From Vreelandella aquamarina (GTDB lineage Bacteria > Pseudomonadota > Gammaproteobacteria > Pseudomonadales > Halomonadaceae): DNA of 64,000 bases. Below are positions 62,607-64,000 of the stretch, in pieces; positions within the stretch are counted from its first letter, which is position 1; each line of letters begins with the position of its first letter. The stretch is from positions 496,001-560,000 of the forward strand of contig NZ_JABYQT010000001.1 in NCBI RefSeq assembly GCF_020075495.1, given 5' to 3'. The translations under genes and the position numbers were made by a program. Under the pieces are notes generated by a model. That model was not told where the DNA came from. It was given only the letters and a program-made list of their open reading frames with translations, and made no database searches.

Positions 62607-64000
62607 ATGCCCGAGTATCGCTCCCGTACCACCACCGCCGGTCGCAACATGGCCGGCGCCCGCGCCCTGTGGCGCGCCACCGGCATGAAGGATGACGACT
62701 TCCACAAGCCGATCATCGCCGTGGCCAACTCGTTCACCCAGTTCGTGCCCGGTCACGTTCACCTGAAGGACATGGGCCAGCTGGTCGCGCGAGAAATCGA
62801 GAAAGCCGGCGGCGTGGCGAAGGAGTTCAACACCATCGCCGTGGACGACGGTATCGCCATGGGCCACGACGGCATGCTCTATTCGCTGCCGAGCCGCGAC
62901 ATCATCGCCGACAGCGTCGAATACATGTGCAACGCCCACTGCGCCGACGCGCTGGTGTGCATCTCCAACTGCGACAAGATCACCCCGGGAATGCTGATGG
63001 CCGCCATGCGCCTCAACATTCCGGTCATCTTCGTCTCCGGAGGGCCGATGGAGGCGGGCAAGACCAAACTTCTGGATCACGGGCTCGACCTGGTGGACGC
63101 CATGGTCATGGCTGCCGACGACAGCGTCGATGACGAAACCCTGGCCGAAGTCGAGCGTAGCGCCTGCCCCACCTGCGGCAGCTGCTCGGGAATGTTCACC
63201 GCCAACTCCATGAACTGCCTGACCGAAGCGCTGGGCCTGGCGCTGCCGGGCAACGGCACGGTGCTGGCCACGCATTCCGACCGCCGTCGCCTGTTCGAGA
63301 ACGCCGGTCACAAGATCGTCGAGCTGGCCAAGCGCTACTACGAAGGCGATGAGGCGCATCTGCTGCCCCGCGCCATCGGCTCGAAAGCCGCGTTCAAGAA
63401 TGCCATGACCCTGGATATCGCCATGGGCGGCTCGACCAACACCATCCTGCACCTGCTGGCCGCCGCCCAGGAAGCGGAAATCGACTTCACCATGGCGGAC
63501 ATCGACCGCCTCTCCCGTGAAGTGCCGCAGCTTTGCAAGGTGGCGCCCAACACCCAGAAGTACCATATCGAAGACGTGCACCGTGCCGGCGGCATCATGG
63601 CGATTCTCGGCGAGCTCGACCGCGCCGGCGTGCTGGATACCTCGGTACCCACCGTGTATGGCGATACCCTCAAGGCCGCGCTGGACGAGTGGGACATCAT
63701 GCGCTCGCCCAGTGCCGAGACGGTCGAGTTCTTCAAGGCAGGCCCCGGCGGCGTGCCCACCCAGACGGCGTTCTCGCAAAGCGCGCGCTGGCCGAGCCTC
63801 GACGGTGACCGCGCCACCGGCTGTATCCGCGATCTCGAGCACGCGTTCTCCCTGGAGGGCGGCCTGGCCGTACTCTACGGCAACATCGCGCTGGATGGTT
63901 GCGTGGTCAAGACCGCCGGCGTGGACGACTCGATCCTGCTGTTCGAAGGCACCGCCCACGTGGTCGAATCCCAGGACCAGGCCGTGGCCAACGTGCTGGA
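62607..64000 (+). CDS. ilvD: Dihydroxy-acid dehydratase, 3'-truncated by window
   Basis: The first 464 codons; the full family length is about 610. [10 protein letters not shown] near the start, the Fe-S Cys in S-N-C-D-K-I-T-P-G, and [11 protein letters not shown] are present. It makes 2-ketoacids for valine, leucine and isoleucine. ATG 62607 follows a TTAGAGGA site. A long open frame on the opposite strand (62595-63959) is a shadow of this gene's G+C-rich codons. Confidence 0.96.
   Translation, partial: MPEYRSRTTTAGRNMAGARALWRATGMKDDDFHKPIIAVANSFTQFVPGHVHLKDMGQLVAREIEKAGGVAKEFNTIAVDDGIAMGHDGMLYSLPSRDIIADSVEYMCNAHCADALVCISNCDKITPGMLMAAMRLNIPVIFVSGGPMEAGKTKLLDHGLDLVDAMVMAADDSVDDETLAEVERSACPTCGSCSGMFTANSMNCLTEALGLALPGNGTVLATHSDRRRLFENAGHKIVELAKRYYEGDEAHLLPRAIGSKAAFKNAMTLDIAMGGSTNTILHLLAAAQEAEIDFTMADIDRLSREVPQLCKVAPNTQKYHIEDVHRAGGIMAILGELDRAGVLDTSVPTVYGDTLKAALDEWDIMRSPSAETVEFFKAGPGGVPTQTAFSQSARWPSLDGDRATGCIRDLEHAFSLEGGLAVLYGNIALDGCVVKTAGVDDSILLFEGTAHVVESQDQAVANVL

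Noticed and set aside
62595..63959. 454-residue minus-strand ORF
   Set aside because: Antisense shadow of ilvD, which runs off the window end.

Overview
The window is about 62-65% G+C by eye, tightly packed, and reads as chromosomal DNA of a halophilic gammaproteobacterium, most likely Halomonadaceae (Halomonas in the broad sense). The reasons are a class I PHA synthase whose active-site box starts with Ser (S-Y-C-V-G-G) next to a phasin, a BCCT compatible-solute carrier, several Na+-coupled transporters (NSS, DASS), and classic gammaproteobacterial gene blocks (miaB-ybeZ-ybeY-corC-lnt; nrdR-ribD-ribB-ribH-nusB-thiL-pgpA). I saw no prophage, IS element, CRISPR array or plasmid module.

Layout. 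1-9 kb: 3' end of rlmKL, a small thioredoxin-fold protein, a WGR-like protein, pdxB, a stand-alone MetE-C protein coupled to a diguanylate cyclase, htpX, alaA, ylqF, msrB. 8.7-13.2 kb: a Tat-exported gamma-glutamyltransferase, a (tRNA-Glu, tRNA-Gly)x3 array with a broken tRNA-Gly remnant, and a chemoreceptor split by one in-frame amber codon. 13.5-17.5 kb: yadGH, queF, nitroreductase, thioesterase, tRNA-Ser. 17.6-22.3 kb: BCCT carrier, ArsR regulator divergent from an old-yellow-enzyme gene, a 27-residue membrane peptide, a 51-residue metallothionein, and an LPD1-like putative zincin. 22.4-25.4 kb: an AT-rich gap, then two unannotated structured RNAs full of hairpins with GGA in the loop, flanking a DASS transporter. 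25.4-35.5 kb: M42 peptidase, MFS, NSS, an unknown membrane protein, SOS-controlled umuDC, alpha/beta hydrolase, patatin, Smr. 35.6-42.4 kb: prmB-aroC, a DUF6489-like protein, phasin, PhaC, PCu(A)C and SCO copper chaperones. 42.4-48.5 kb: lnt, corC, ybeY, ybeZ, miaB, three tRNA-Asn. 48.7-64 kb: a GH13 sugar phosphorylase, the riboflavin/nusB/thiL/pgpA block, a DUF945 protein, lon, a PAS chemoreceptor, and the 5' part of ilvD.

Best finds. (1) A ~370-nt RNA at ~23178-23550 with 21 GGA triplets. Loop GGAs recur every 33-34 nt and linker GGAs alternate with them. It ends in an intrinsic terminator and has the architecture of CsrB, the RNA sponge for CsrA/RsmA. A shorter RsmY/RsmZ-like RNA with 7 GGAs lies at ~25250-25392. 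Together they predict a Gac/Rsm-type post-transcriptional switch. (2) Short tandem repeats (12-20 bp units) lie immediately after, or across, the stop codons of at least six genes. (3) A chemoreceptor is separated into sensor and signalling halves by a single TAG. (4) Several tiny genes are supported by ribosome-binding sites and, for one, a terminator. No computation was run: structures, spacing and motifs were read by eye.
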